64,000 bases of DNA. Source: JBDRED01 sp043820025 [NCBI: Elusimicrobiota bacterium] (GTDB taxonomy: Bacteria; RUG730; JBDRED01). The position numbers and the translations under genes were made by a program. The stretch lies in the NCBI GenBank assembly GCA_043820025.1, contig JBDRED010000028.1:18434-82433 (forward strand), written 5' to 3'. Position 1 is the stretch's first letter; every line of letters starts with the position of its first letter. This document shows, one piece after another, positions 47,451 to 57,580 of this stretch. The notes beneath the pieces were generated by a model. The model did no database searches, was not told the origin of the DNA, and worked only from the letters and a program-made list of their open reading frames with translations.

Positions 47451-49316
47451 CTATTTATCTTTTTTATCGTCTTCTTCTTTAAACTCAGCGTCTACCACAT
47501 TATCATCCTGCTTCTTTTTTTCAGCTTCTCCTGCGCCGGGCCCTGCCTGCTGCTGCTGCGCTTTTTCCTGAGAAGCTTTATATATTGCTTCAGCGAGCTT
47601 ATGCGAAGCAGTGCTTAGAGTCTCCTGCTTTTGTTTTATTGCTTCAATATCCCGGCCTTTAAGCGCTTCTTTAAGGTCATTAACCGCTGTTTCAATATTC
47701 TTTTTATCATCAGCGCCAATCTTATCGCCGTGTTCCTTTAATGATTTTTCCGTCTGATACGCCAAAGAGTCGGCTTGGTTTCTAACCTCGATTTCTTCTT
47801 TGCGTTTCTTATCTTCATCAGCGAATTTCTCGCCCTGTTTGACCATCTCGTCTATCTGCGATTCATCCAGCTTTGACGCAGCGGTTATTTTAATACTCTG
47901 TTCTTTCTTAGTGCCAAGGTCCTTTGCCGACACATGCAAAATACCGTTCGCATCAATATCAAACGTAACCTCAATTTGCGGGATGCCGCGCGGCGCAGGA
48001 GGTATTCCCATAAGCTCGAACCTTCCAAGCTCAACATTATCGTTCGCCATAGCGCGCTCGCCCTGCAGAACGCGGATATCAACAGCAGGCTGGTTATCAG
48101 CGGCTGTTGAAAATATCTGACTCTTTCTTGTAGGCACTGTTGTGTTGCGTTCAATAAGCTTTGTGCAGACTCCGCCTAATGTTTCTATTCCCAGAGACAG
48201 CGGAGTAACATCTAAGAGAAGCACGTCCTTTACCTCTCCTGTTAAGACTCCTGCCTGTATAGCCGCGCCCATTGCGACGCACTCCATTGGATCCACCCCT
48301 CTCTCAATTGGTTTATTAACAAACTGCTCAACATATTTTTGCACAATAGGCATTCTCGTAGGGCCGCCCACCATAATAATTTTATCTATCTGGTTTGAAC
48401 TCAACTGCGCGTCAGTTAACGCCTGTTCAATCGGGTGCTTGCATTTTTCTATAATCGGCGAAATAAGCTCTTCCAGCTTTGATCTTTGAATCTTAGCCGT
48501 AAAATGCTTAGGCCCCTGCGCGTCGGCAGAAATAAACGGCAGATTAATATCTGTCTCAAGCGTTGTTGAAAGCTCAATCTTAGCCTTTTCCGCAGCTTCG
48601 CGCAGTCTTTGAACAGCCATACTATCGTTTCTAAGATCAATCCCGCTCTCTTTTTTAAATTCTTCAGCAAGATACGCGACAATAATATTATCCATATCAG
48701 TTCCGCCAAGCTGAGTATCGCCGCTTGTGGACTTTACCTCAAAAACTCCATTTGCCATTTCCATAATAGTAACATCCAGAGTTCCTCCGCCAAGGTCAAA
48801 AACGAGAATCTTTTTTTCAGACTTATCCTTATCAATGCCGTATGCCAAAGAAGCGGCTGTAGGCTCATTGATTATTCTTACAACCTCAAGTCCCGCTATT
48901 GTTCCCGCATCCTTTGTCGCCTGTCTCTGATTATCATTAAAATACGCAGGAACCGTGATAACTGCCTTTTCCACCTTATAACCTAAAAACGCTTCAGCGT
49001 CGCGCTTTATCTTTTGAAGAATAAAAGCAGAGATCTGCTGAGGCGTATACTCTTTGCCATGCACCTTATATTTATGCGTAGTTCCCATTTTGCGCTTTGC
49101 GGCTGCAACAGTTCCATCAGGATTAGCGACTGCCTGCCTTCTTGCAGGCTCGCCGACTAAAAGCTGGCCGTCCTTTGTAAAAGCCACATACGAAGGGAAC
49201 GCTTTTCCCCCAACGCTTGCTCCTTCAGCGCTTGGTATTATTGCAGGCCTTCCTCCTTCTAAAACCGCTGCCGCTGAATTTGACGTTCCTAAATCAATTC
49301 CAATTATTTTTGACAT
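47451..49316 (-). CDS. dnaK: Chaperone DnaK (Hsp70)
   Basis: The 621-residue ATPase opens with [33 protein letters not shown] and [12 protein letters not shown] are the ATPase signatures. The substrate domain follows, and a Gln/Glu-rich tail ends EEDDKKDK. It belongs to the hrcA-grpE-dnaK-dnaJ heat-shock operon controlled by CIRCE. Confidence 0.97.
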   Translation of the reverse strand: MSKIIGIDLGTSNSAAAVLEGGRPAIIPSAEGASVGGKAFPSYVAFTKDGQLLVGEPARRQAVANPDGTVAAAKRKMGTTHKYKVHGKEYTPQQISAFILQKIKRDAEAFLGYKVEKAVITVPAYFNDNQRQATKDAGTIAGLEVVRIINEPTAASLAYGIDKDKSEKKILVFDLGGGTLDVTIMEMANGVFEVKSTSGDTQLGGTDMDNIIVAYLAEEFKKESGIDLRNDSMAVQRLREAAEKAKIELSTTLETDINLPFISADAQGPKHFTAKIQRSKLEELISPIIEKCKHPIEQALTDAQLSSNQIDKIIMVGGPTRMPIVQKYVEQFVNKPIERGVDPMECVAMGAAIQAGVLTGEVKDVLLLDVTPLSLGIETLGGVCTKLIERNTTVPTRKSQIFSTAADNQPAVDIRVLQGERAMANDNVELGRFELMGIPPAPRGIPQIEVTFDIDANGILHVSAKDLGTKKEQSIKITAASKLDESQIDEMVKQGEKFADEDKKRKEEIEVRNQADSLAYQTEKSLKEHGDKIGADDKKNIETAVNDLKEALKGRDIEAIKQKQETLSTASHKLAEAIYKASQEKAQQQQAGPGAGEAEKKKQDDNVVDAEFKEEDDKKDK

Positions 49317-49364
49317 GTTTTCCTCCTTAAAAAATTCTGCAAGAAATTTTTTCCTTATTCAATC

Positions 49365-49889
49365 TCATAACTTATTATCAAGCTTCTTTTTGCTGATTAC
49401 CACCATTGCGGGCCGTAAAACCTTATCATGCAGTAAATAACCTGCGTGTGTTTCTTCGATTACAATATTTTCTTCAACATCGCTCTTTTCCACTACTGCT
49501 ATAGCCTCATGGAAATGCGGATCAAACGCGCTGCCGGCAGCATCCATCTTTTTAAGTCCGTTTTTCTTAAGCATATCCATTAAAGACGCAAATATCATTT
49601 TAATGCCGTTGTAAAACTCGTCTTTATCCCCATTACGCTGATCCATCGCTTTCTCAAAGCTGTCAACAATCGGAAGCAAAGCGCGCAGTATATCCTTGTG
49701 CGCATAATCCATTAAATCCTTTTTTTCGTTTGCCACGCGTTTTTTGTAATTATCAAATTCAGCGTTAAGCCGCATTAATTTATCAGACAGCTCATCAACT
49801 TCCTGCTTTTTACTATCAAAAGACTGCTTTAAAATTTCTAACTCGGCGATCTTTTCAATCCTTACTATTTTTTCCTCTTCCCTTTCCAC
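49365..49889 (-). CDS. grpE: Nucleotide exchange factor GrpE
   Basis: The 174-residue protein has a long coiled coil (about residues 5-65), then RVANEKKDLMDYAHKDILRALLPIVDSFEKAM and a beta-rich C-terminus with GSAFDPHFHEAI and HAGYLLHDKVLRPAMV. It releases ADP from DnaK. It starts 3 nt after hrcA. Confidence 0.95.
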   Translation of the reverse strand: MEREEEKIVRIEKIAELEILKQSFDSKKQEVDELSDKLMRLNAEFDNYKKRVANEKKDLMDYAHKDILRALLPIVDSFEKAMDQRNGDKDEFYNGIKMIFASLMDMLKKNGLKKMDAAGSAFDPHFHEAIAVVEKSDVEENIVIEETHAGYLLHDKVLRPAMVVISKKKLDNKL

Positions 49890-49892
49890 ATT

Positions 49893-50924
49893 TCACTCCT
49901 TAATTTTCTTAATATTCTTATTAAGCGCCTGCGCAATATAGTCAACTAATGCGATCATCCTCGAGTATTCCATGCGTTTAGGCCCGATAATTCCTAAAAC
50001 CCCGATAGTATTATCATCAGTTTTATAAGCAGACGTCACAAAACTGCAATTTTTCATTTCCTCACACGAACTTTCTTTGCCTATACACACCTTAATGCCT
50101 TCGTTTGATACCTGTTTTGATAGAATATGCGAAAGCATTTCTTTCTGTTCAATAACTTTATACACAGCCTTTAGACTATTCATATCCTCATGTTCCTGCT
50201 CAATTATATTCGCCGCGCCATCTAGAAAAATGATATCCTCGTTTGATATTTCAAATATTTGATCCGATATTATCTTTGCGATTTTTACAAATGACTCCTG
50301 CCTTATTTTTTCATTTTTAAGCTCCTGATGCAGTATATTTATTGCTTCAGAAAATGTCTTTCCTCTTGTGGCGTTTGCAAGCATCTGCGATAAATTTCTT
50401 ATCTGCGCGTCTGTAAGCGAAACATCCGGCTGAACAACCTTATGTTTCACAAGGCCGTCCTTAGTCACAATAACCATCAAAACACTGCGCTGATCAAGTC
50501 TGATAAGCTCTAAATGAGATACAATCGTTTTGTTTATATGCGAGCTTACAACAAACCCGGCATAATTACTTACCATTGCCAAAAGCTTTGATGTCTGCAT
50601 CATAACATCCTGCAGTTCGCCTATCCTAATAGAAAATTCATCCTCTATTCTTCTCTGCTCTTTTGAAGTAAGCCTCTGTATTTCAAGAAGCATATCCACA
50701 TAATATCTGTATCCTATATCTGTAGGGACCCTGCCGGCTGATGTATGAGGATGCGTCAAATATCCATCGTCTTCCAGCTCCGCAAGTTTATTCCTCACAG
50801 TAGCCGGACTGCACCCAAGTTCAAAACTGTCGCTTATATGCCTGGATCCTACGGGCTTTCCGGTGCGAATATACTGCTGTACCACTATCTGTAATATTTT
50901 TTGTTTACGGTCCAATAATTCCAT
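49893..50924 (-). CDS. hrcA: Heat-inducible transcription repressor HrcA
   Basis: The 343-residue repressor has an N-terminal winged helix (ELLDRKQKILQIVVQQYIRTGKPVGSRHIS, GCSPATVRNKLAELEDDGYLTHPHTSAGRVPTD). A GAF-like middle and C-terminal domain follow. It binds the CIRCE operator, found perfectly conserved 16 bp upstream of its own start, so it is autoregulated. GroEL is not in the window. Confidence 0.96.
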   Translation of the reverse strand: MELLDRKQKILQIVVQQYIRTGKPVGSRHISDSFELGCSPATVRNKLAELEDDGYLTHPHTSAGRVPTDIGYRYYVDMLLEIQRLTSKEQRRIEDEFSIRIGELQDVMMQTSKLLAMVSNYAGFVVSSHINKTIVSHLELIRLDQRSVLMVIVTKDGLVKHKVVQPDVSLTDAQIRNLSQMLANATRGKTFSEAINILHQELKNEKIRQESFVKIAKIISDQIFEISNEDIIFLDGAANIIEQEHEDMNSLKAVYKVIEQKEMLSHILSKQVSNEGIKVCIGKESSCEEMKNCSFVTSAYKTDDNTIGVLGIIGPKRMEYSRMIALVDYIAQALNKNIKKIKE

Positions 50925-50939
50925 TTCGTCATTCCTATA

Positions 50940-50966
50940 TTAGCACTCTTATCTATTGAGTGCTAA
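50940..50966 (-). promoter_or_regulatory. CIRCE operator
   Basis: TTAGCACTC-N9-GAGTGCTAA is a perfect match to the CIRCE inverted repeat. It overlaps the -10 by one base and lies between the promoter and hrcA ATG, so HrcA should block transcription initiation. Confidence 0.96.
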
Positions 50967-50994
50967 TTATATCCTGAGTACTTATTTTTGTCAA
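50966..50994 (-). promoter_or_regulatory. Consensus sigma70 promoter of the hrcA operon
   Basis: TTGACA (50989-50994), a 17-nt spacer and TATAAT (50966-50971) match both hexamers fully. The comFC stop codon (50991-50993) lies inside the -35 box. Confidence 0.9.
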
Positions 50995-51728
50995 GAAGTA
51001 ATACTTCTTGCAGCAGAAAAGACAAACGCGTCAACACAGCCGGCGCCTGCTTTTCTTTTTAAAAGTTTCGCGCATGCGTGCAAAGTCGCGCCTGTGGTTG
51101 CTATATCATCCACCAAAAGAATTCTTTTATTTTTTAATAATATTGGATTATTTATGCTAAACGCGTCCTTAAGTTCATTTTTTCTCTCCTCTTCGGACAA
51201 TCCGAAAAGCGGTTTTGTATTCTTACTTCTGATTAAAACGCTATTATTAATCGGCGTAGATATTTTTTCATGCAGCAGATGAGCAATAAGCTCAGCCTGA
51301 TTAAACCCGCGTTTTCTAAGCCTCTTTTTATGCAGAGGCACAGGGATAATATAGTCCCATGATCCGTGAATAATTCTTTTAATATTAATCTCCGGCCTAA
51401 ACAAAAGCGTTCTATACTCGCTTATCAAATATTTTTTGTTTGAATATTTTAGACGATGAATAAGTTTGCGCAATGCGGCATTATAATAAAATACAACGCA
51501 TAATGAATCGTAGCTTCTCTTTCTGCCTTTGCACACAGCGCACGAATTCCTCGCAGCAGTAACAGGCATGCCGCAGTTAAGGCATCTATTTGTCGCATAG
51601 TTTATTGTTTTAAAACATGTCAGGCATATACGCGAATTTTGATCATCAATTATTTTCCTGCAAACCGCGCATCTGTGCGGAAGTATTAAATTCCAAAATA
51701 TTTTTATAATTTTCCCGGCTAAGCTCAT
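50991..51728 (-). CDS. comFC: ComFC-family phosphoribosyltransferase-like protein
   Basis: The 245-residue protein has a zinc-ribbon region with C-pairs (CAVCRKI, CLTC, CLNCGM, CAVCKG). The PRTase domain has the PRPP loop ILLVDDIATTGATL. ComFC proteins assist DNA uptake in naturally competent bacteria. It starts inside the lipoprotein gene end (ATG 51728, 4-nt overlap) and follows the SprA-like operon. Pili and the surface barrels in the window make uptake plausible but unproven. Confidence 0.88.
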   Translation of the reverse strand: MSLAGKIIKIFWNLILPHRCAVCRKIIDDQNSRICLTCFKTINYATNRCLNCGMPVTAARNSCAVCKGRKRSYDSLCVVFYYNAALRKLIHRLKYSNKKYLISEYRTLLFRPEINIKRIIHGSWDYIIPVPLHKKRLRKRGFNQAELIAHLLHEKISTPINNSVLIRSKNTKPLFGLSEEERKNELKDAFSINNPILLKNKRILLVDDIATTGATLHACAKLLKRKAGAGCVDAFVFSAARSITS

Positions 51729-52276
51729 AACCTTTCGCTCACCCCTGACACAACGCCCCATCCATCAATTGTGCGTTTCATGATATTTTCCGCAAGAATC
51801 TTTGCCGCAGCATCCTGAGCTTCTAATTCGCTTGTGAGCCCGCCTGCGCTTATGTCATTAATTGAGTAATTAAGCTTTACCTCTAACCGTTTCTCGACCC
51901 AGACAACATCTTTTGTTTTTAGATCAACAAACGCTATATCCACCCATATCCATAATTGGTAAACCTTTGGAGCGTAAAATTCATCAAACTCAACCGGTTC
52001 AACTATATACCTGGTTATAGCTCCCTGCAAAAGCGCGTCCGCATCCTGAACTGCGCCAATACCTACGCGGCTGTCTCTGACAAACGCGTTTTTTACCTCA
52101 TACACAAGTTTCTGTGTCATTGTGGTATGGCCTGTCGGATCAACAAAATCAGCAATAGCGATCTTTCTTATATTCTCAGGAATATTTATCGGCACTCGGT
52201 GATACCCATTATCAGCGCAGCCGCTCATTAATCCCATTAATAAAAACCCGCTCAACGCGCAAAATCTTTTTTTCAT
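51725..52276 (-). CDS. LptE-like outer-membrane lipoprotein encoded beside the SprA-like barrel
   Basis: The 183-residue lipoprotein has a lipobox LMSGC (Cys20) and starts at ATG 52276 with GGAGGT 5 nt upstream. IRKIAIADFVDPTGHTTMTQKLVYEVKNAF, then LLQGAITRYIVEPVEF and DIAFVDLKTKDVVW, follows the LptE-type fold also seen in the lptE gene at 20623, though similarity is modest. It begins 20 nt after the giant SprA-like gene. It may serve that barrel rather than LptD, which I infer from position only. Confidence 0.6.
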   Translation of the reverse strand: MKKRFCALSGFLLMGLMSGCADNGYHRVPINIPENIRKIAIADFVDPTGHTTMTQKLVYEVKNAFVRDSRVGIGAVQDADALLQGAITRYIVEPVEFDEFYAPKVYQLWIWVDIAFVDLKTKDVVWVEKRLEVKLNYSINDISAGGLTSELEAQDAAAKILAENIMKRTIDGWGVVSGVSERL

Positions 52277-52296
52277 TTTACCTCCAAAAATAAGTG

Positions 52297-55200
52297 TTAA
52301 AATATTATAGAAACATTTACGCTTAACGCAAATGCCCAAAAATCTCCTTTGTCAAATTCCGGATAATGCGCATAAGTAAAGGTTGCGCCAATCTTTGTCT
52401 TAACATTCTTACTTGCTTCATAATCAACATCTGTTGACCATGAATACCTGTTTTCATTATCCGTTTCAACATTAAGCGAGCTCCTCTTAAAATCCGCTTT
52501 TATTGTGCTGTCAATTATAAGCCTGTTGTCGAACTTAAGGTAAATACGCGTAAGCGGCAGTTTTACGGCTGTAGGCAGAGCAAAATCAGCCCTTGTCTGA
52601 ATACTCGCCGAACGCGTTGTTATATCTTGAGTAAGCTCCTGATTTATATTTCTTTCTTCTGAAAAACTCTCGCCATATTTCGGCGTTATACGCCAAGGGC
52701 CATACTGCATTCCCACCTGCATTGACCTTGACATTGCGTTGCCGTTTCTCGTTATCTTTTGCTGTATAATATCAAAGTCCTTGTCCCAGCTCTTATTATA
52801 GTCTAGAGAAATTTCAAATCTGCTGAATAAATTAAATCTGTATGACCCGCCTGTATTATATTGATCCTTCATTGATATTCTAAATGTCTCGATTGTCTTA
52901 AATAAATATTTGCCGGACACCTTGCCATTTGTTATATATTTTGATAAAAATAACATTTTTTCAATTTCATCCATACTTGCCAAGACATCCGGGTATACTA
53001 TTGTCTGCGTTTCTTCAACTGTGCCTGTCACCTCTTTCATATCGTCTATCTTGCTATAGTTAACCGTTGTGTCTAATGTGGATATGGGGCTTAGCTTATT
53101 TTGTAAATTTAAAAACGCTAATGGCTGCCATTTCCCCGTAAGCCTTACTGTATCGCGCAATGATTTTGAAACCCTATTGTATTTATTATTAAACTCATCA
53201 ACGCCATGAACATTACGAATAAAGAATTTATCCCAAACAATGTAATCCTTATCAACATTATCCCACCTGTCGCTGTCGTCTAAATTATAACTGCCGGAAA
53301 AATTAAGCGAGGAAACAGGAGAACACCATCTCCACGGCAAAAACTTTTTTACAGACAAGGACGCGTTAACAGCTCCTCTTGATTCGCGGCTGATGTTTTT
53401 TGTTGTAAGTTCTACGCGGCCTGTTTCCGTGCTCATATCCTGGGTATAATTATAATCCTCGCCCACACTCATTTGATAAGAAACCGACGGATTAAACCAT
53501 CTCTCTAAAAGAAGAATCCTGGACGTCACGCTCGCGCTATAATCAGCGGATTTATCATAATAATTCATATCGCCCGACATAAGAGACTTTCTTTCCTTTG
53601 TCTTAGTATATCCGGCAGACGGGTTAAGAGTAAGGAGCCATGGAACATTAAACTGCGTCTCAGCATTATAATTATCTGTTGTCTCAAGCAGAGCCTCATA
53701 ACCTCTGGTTGGAGTCGTAGCCCTAAAGACACCGTATTCCGTCCATTTATTTGAGTGGCCATAACTACCGCTGACATTCTGAGGCAAAAAGCTTCTTATA
53801 AAACCCGGCAAAAGCAGAAATCTTCGAGGCACACTATAAGAAAACCCTGAAGTATAGCTCTCTGTTTCATCCTTACGGTTTAAACGTTCCGTCTCATCAA
53901 TACTTCTTAGCGCTGTTCCGGTAAATACCGGCAGATATTTTAGTTTTAGGCTTCCGCCGACTTTCCCGCTCTCGCTTCGAACCAAACCCTCTTCTTCAAT
54001 ACTCGCGTTTGTTTTTTGAGCGTCCGGTATATTACTCTCTGACTTAATATACTCCGCGTTAAGAGGCATAAAACTTATTCTATTAAACAGCATATTTGCT
54101 CCATAAGCATCCTCTTCCCTGCCTGAAGTAATACTGCTTGTGCCTACCAATTCCCCTTCGCTCGTGCCTGTTGTGATTTTTTCAAAATCAGCGTCAATGT
54201 GTTTGTAATGCCCGCTCACATCCATCCATCCGGGCAGAGAAATATCGGCCGCAGTTTTATACGCGATTCCTTCCTTGCGTTTAACGTCTTCTAAATATAT
54301 ATCATTAATCATTAGTTCGCCTTTTGTTATGGTAAAGTTTGTATAGTTGCCCACGCCTATTCTCACATCAGTGATGTTAGTCAGCCTAGGCGCGCCTTTA
54401 TAACCGGTAAATCCGTCGGGAAACCCGTCTAAATCCTTATCTTCCAGTTCAATCTCTATGGTTTTCCATCCTGTCCATGTAACCGTTGTGTCCCATATAA
54501 AATAATTACTTTCCCCTGCTCCTACTTTCATATACATGTTTTCCCCGCTGTTATCTCCATATACAAAAAACACGAGACGCCTATACGCCGAGAAATCCTG
54601 CGCGCGCCCAAATTGATAGAGAGTATAACCATTATCTCCGGGCGCTAAATTTTCATATTCCAAAAGCAAAGCCTGCTCATCTTCATCCTCATACAACTTG
54701 CCTTTATACAGCTTTTCTGCGAGCGTTTTTTTAATGTCTTCGAGCTTATCCGTATAATTTGAATTAATCTTTTCATTTACAGCCTGCACGCGCATTGTGC
54801 CGGCAGATGTTGCAGGCGTTATGATTGGTTTTTCCCAGTTAGTATTAACGCTTCGCAGTCCGGCAAGTTTTATCTCGCCATTAATCGCGAAACCTGTCGT
54901 GTTTTTTATCGTTAGCCTGACATGTTTTATTGCCACCCAATTATTGGAATTCGCTGCCGTAATATTCATCGGAGTAATAAACTGCTTCCAGCCTGACCAG
55001 CTGACACCGTCAAATGTCTGTCCGTTTTCTGCGACAATAGTATTTAAGCCGCTGCCATTCGTTCCATACGAAGAACCCATCAATGGGTCGCCGTTGGATA
55101 AAATACTGTCTCCATCCAGGTCTTCTGTGTCTATCTCTCCGTTATCCGGACGTATTCTTGCATACGGTTCATTTAACGGATTATATTCCCATCCTATATC

Positions 55201-57471
55201 CTCTCCTCTATTTAAAGTTCCATCATGGTTTACATCTTCAGTATCCAGCACATTATCCTGGTCCACGTCCTCGGGAATAACTCCGTAATCAATAAACACA
55301 TCCTCTCCTTTATTGTCTCCGTAAATGGCAAGCTCCATAAATTCCTTTTGCGAATAATCTGATCCGATATTTGATATAGGATACATGATCGCGGCCTCTT
55401 CGCCCGCTTCGAGGCTGTAACCAACTTTAAGAACCTGTTCCTTTTTCTCATTATCATCAAGATTAGGATTAATATCACTAGCCGGGATTTCTTCATCATC
55501 CCAGGTAATATGCGTAGTATTAGGAGAGACCCCTGAAAGAGTTCTCGCTATCCTCCATGAATCCCCATTCATTGGCACATTGTCCTCAAACTTTATGCCC
55601 TCCATATTATCAATAAGCGCCTTGCCTTCAATATTCGGATCCTGCCAGCTCTTAGCGATTTCTCCTCTTAACGTAGTCTTTATCGGCATCCATCTTGGCT
55701 CTAAATTAATCATTGTGTCAGCGTCAATTATTGTTACGCTCTTTGGAGTTGACCGTATTTGCGGAATAGCCGCGCTTTTTGACGACCTGTTATCAATAAC
55801 TGTCGCGCCGATAAACCCGTCATGCGGCAGGTCGTATGTTGTGCGCAAACCAACAAGCGTCTGCTGGTATTGCCCGCCAAAAGGCATGTATTCGTATGTT
55901 ACCGTAATCTTGCTATCCTTGCCTATACTGCCCTCATTCATAAATGTAATAAATCCGATATCATAGTCTATAATATAATCAACATCCCTAGCCAAAACAT
56001 TTCCGTCTATCTCAATACGCTCCGACCCGATTACAAGATTAGGCCTTACGTTAAATGTTTTTATTCTATGATAATACTCTGTATAGATTATGTAATGATG
56101 CTTCGCGCTGTTTACGTCATAAATGTCAGGGTAATCAGTTGAGAAAGGCTTATCTGAAACAAAATCCATAATACCTGTGTCAAAATCAATATTAACTTTA
56201 TCGTATATATTTTCCCAGCCGGGGACAGCGTCTCTATTCTGGTCAATTATTTTAACTATAAAATCGCGGCCAAGCGTTCCTTTAATAATTTTTCTATTGC
56301 CTAAGTAATAGTAATTTTTTTGTTCCTGCGCGCCGGCAACCTGAGCAGTCTCAGGCGCATCCTTTAAAAGCACACAATCATTTTCTGAACCGTTTGCGAA
56401 CCACGCGCTGTCACCCTTTTTCTTATAATTTATTGCAATAATATACCCCGGGTCGATCGTTGTCTTAAAGCTAATTATATTTTTGGCAAAATCGATTGTG
56501 TAATCCCGGCCCGGATATTGCAGATCAAAGTAATAAGTCGCATCGCTCGCAAGCGATCCGTTTATATATTTTAATGCCGCCCTCTCTGCGCCGCTGTAAT
56601 TATTATTGCCGTTTCTATCGTCAATATAAACCTTAATATTTTCTATATTGCCGTCAGGCTCTATATTGCCAAATCTCAATGAGTAATGTTTTCTGCGCAT
56701 GTAAGAGGTATCGAACATGTCCTTTTTTTCAAAGGTTGTGTTTCCGGAAAACCGTTTTGTTTCTGTAATACCCTTTGTGCGCGACGCAATACCCATCATA
56801 CCAAGCTTATTGTATTTCGCCTTAAATCTTAATCCGAACAAGTTTTTATTATATCCGACAAATTCCGTAGAAGGCAGGCTTAGATTAATATCTCCAAAAG
56901 CTATTTCCTCTATAACCTCGTCATTTTCAGCCACTGCTCCATAATCATCGATTATATCGCCTTTCTTATCCCCCCTATAAACCACTGATATATCGCGTTT
57001 ATTAGTTGTCTGGTCGTTATAATCAACATCAACCGATATCTTTCTCCCAACCTTGCCTTTGATCTTTACCTGTAATTCCTGCGTCATATCAAAACCTTTT
57101 GTTACGCCTGCGGGAGTGCCGCGCTTCTCGCCTTCATCTTTGTCATTATAATTAACAAACCCATATTTAATCCCTATAGATTTTTGTCCCGAAATACTGA
57201 GCTTTGACTGATATGGCAGGTCAAATGTAAAGCCTTCTTCCTGTAAGGCTTCATGAAGCGTGCATGTAGAAAATGCTGTCTCTATTTGCATCTCCGGAAT
57301 TTTTTTGGGCGAATAAGCGCTTTTTTCTTTTTCTTTACGCATGCGTTTCCAGTAAGTTCTATTTAGTTTTATATTTGAATCTGAAACCACGCCTGTGCCA
57401 TATACCGGGAATATTGCGCTTACCCAGAAAACATAAAGCAGGATTATTGTGATGAGTTTATTTTTCAGCAT
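52297..57471 (-). CDS. SprA/Sov-like giant outer-membrane protein (type IX secretion translocon family)
   Basis: The 1724-residue protein has a signal peptide (about residues 1-25). It then has the features of SprA: KLSISGQKSIGIKYG, a repeated GFDMTQELQVKIKGKVGRKISVDVDYN segment, and IEEIAFGDINLSLPSTEFVGYNKNLFGLRFKAKYNKLG. These are the beta-strand patterns of the Bacteroidota SprA N-terminal domain. Acidic repeats (DVNHDGTLNRGED) and many C-terminal strand-like segments follow, ending SVNVSIIF. SprA is the outer-membrane pore of type IX secretion. No other core T9SS genes occur here. It leads an operon with an LptE-like lipoprotein and comFC. The promoter is nearly leaderless. Confidence 0.7.
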   Translation of the reverse strand: MLKNKLITIILLYVFWVSAIFPVYGTGVVSDSNIKLNRTYWKRMRKEKEKSAYSPKKIPEMQIETAFSTCTLHEALQEEGFTFDLPYQSKLSISGQKSIGIKYGFVNYNDKDEGEKRGTPAGVTKGFDMTQELQVKIKGKVGRKISVDVDYNDQTTNKRDISVVYRGDKKGDIIDDYGAVAENDEVIEEIAFGDINLSLPSTEFVGYNKNLFGLRFKAKYNKLGMMGIASRTKGITETKRFSGNTTFEKKDMFDTSYMRRKHYSLRFGNIEPDGNIENIKVYIDDRNGNNNYSGAERAALKYINGSLASDATYYFDLQYPGRDYTIDFAKNIISFKTTIDPGYIIAINYKKKGDSAWFANGSENDCVLLKDAPETAQVAGAQEQKNYYYLGNRKIIKGTLGRDFIVKIIDQNRDAVPGWENIYDKVNIDFDTGIMDFVSDKPFSTDYPDIYDVNSAKHHYIIYTEYYHRIKTFNVRPNLVIGSERIEIDGNVLARDVDYIIDYDIGFITFMNEGSIGKDSKITVTYEYMPFGGQYQQTLVGLRTTYDLPHDGFIGATVIDNRSSKSAAIPQIRSTPKSVTIIDADTMINLEPRWMPIKTTLRGEIAKSWQDPNIEGKALIDNMEGIKFEDNVPMNGDSWRIARTLSGVSPNTTHITWDDEEIPASDINPNLDDNEKKEQVLKVGYSLEAGEEAAIMYPISNIGSDYSQKEFMELAIYGDNKGEDVFIDYGVIPEDVDQDNVLDTEDVNHDGTLNRGEDIGWEYNPLNEPYARIRPDNGEIDTEDLDGDSILSNGDPLMGSSYGTNGSGLNTIVAENGQTFDGVSWSGWKQFITPMNITAANSNNWVAIKHVRLTIKNTTGFAINGEIKLAGLRSVNTNWEKPIITPATSAGTMRVQAVNEKINSNYTDKLEDIKKTLAEKLYKGKLYEDEDEQALLLEYENLAPGDNGYTLYQFGRAQDFSAYRRLVFFVYGDNSGENMYMKVGAGESNYFIWDTTVTWTGWKTIEIELEDKDLDGFPDGFTGYKGAPRLTNITDVRIGVGNYTNFTITKGELMINDIYLEDVKRKEGIAYKTAADISLPGWMDVSGHYKHIDADFEKITTGTSEGELVGTSSITSGREEDAYGANMLFNRISFMPLNAEYIKSESNIPDAQKTNASIEEEGLVRSESGKVGGSLKLKYLPVFTGTALRSIDETERLNRKDETESYTSGFSYSVPRRFLLLPGFIRSFLPQNVSGSYGHSNKWTEYGVFRATTPTRGYEALLETTDNYNAETQFNVPWLLTLNPSAGYTKTKERKSLMSGDMNYYDKSADYSASVTSRILLLERWFNPSVSYQMSVGEDYNYTQDMSTETGRVELTTKNISRESRGAVNASLSVKKFLPWRWCSPVSSLNFSGSYNLDDSDRWDNVDKDYIVWDKFFIRNVHGVDEFNNKYNRVSKSLRDTVRLTGKWQPLAFLNLQNKLSPISTLDTTVNYSKIDDMKEVTGTVEETQTIVYPDVLASMDEIEKMLFLSKYITNGKVSGKYLFKTIETFRISMKDQYNTGGSYRFNLFSRFEISLDYNKSWDKDFDIIQQKITRNGNAMSRSMQVGMQYGPWRITPKYGESFSEERNINQELTQDITTRSASIQTRADFALPTAVKLPLTRIYLKFDNRLIIDSTIKADFKRSSLNVETDNENRYSWSTDVDYEASKNVKTKIGATFTYAHYPEFDKGDFWAFALSVNVSIIF

Positions 57472-57478
57472 AATGTAT

Positions 57479-57507
57479 ATAATATCCTACAAATAGCCTA
57501 TTTGCAA
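57479..57507 (-). promoter_or_regulatory. Sigma70-type promoter of the SprA-like gene
   Basis: TTGCAA (57502-57507) and TATTAT (57479-57484) are 17 nt apart on the minus strand. ATG 57471 follows the -10 by 7 nt, with no Shine-Dalgarno, so the mRNA is probably leaderless. Confidence 0.6.
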
Positions 57508-57580
57508 GATATAAGGCAATATAAAAATGTATGATCTTATTTATTATAAGCAGTGTTTCTATAGAAATTTTCTATTATGT

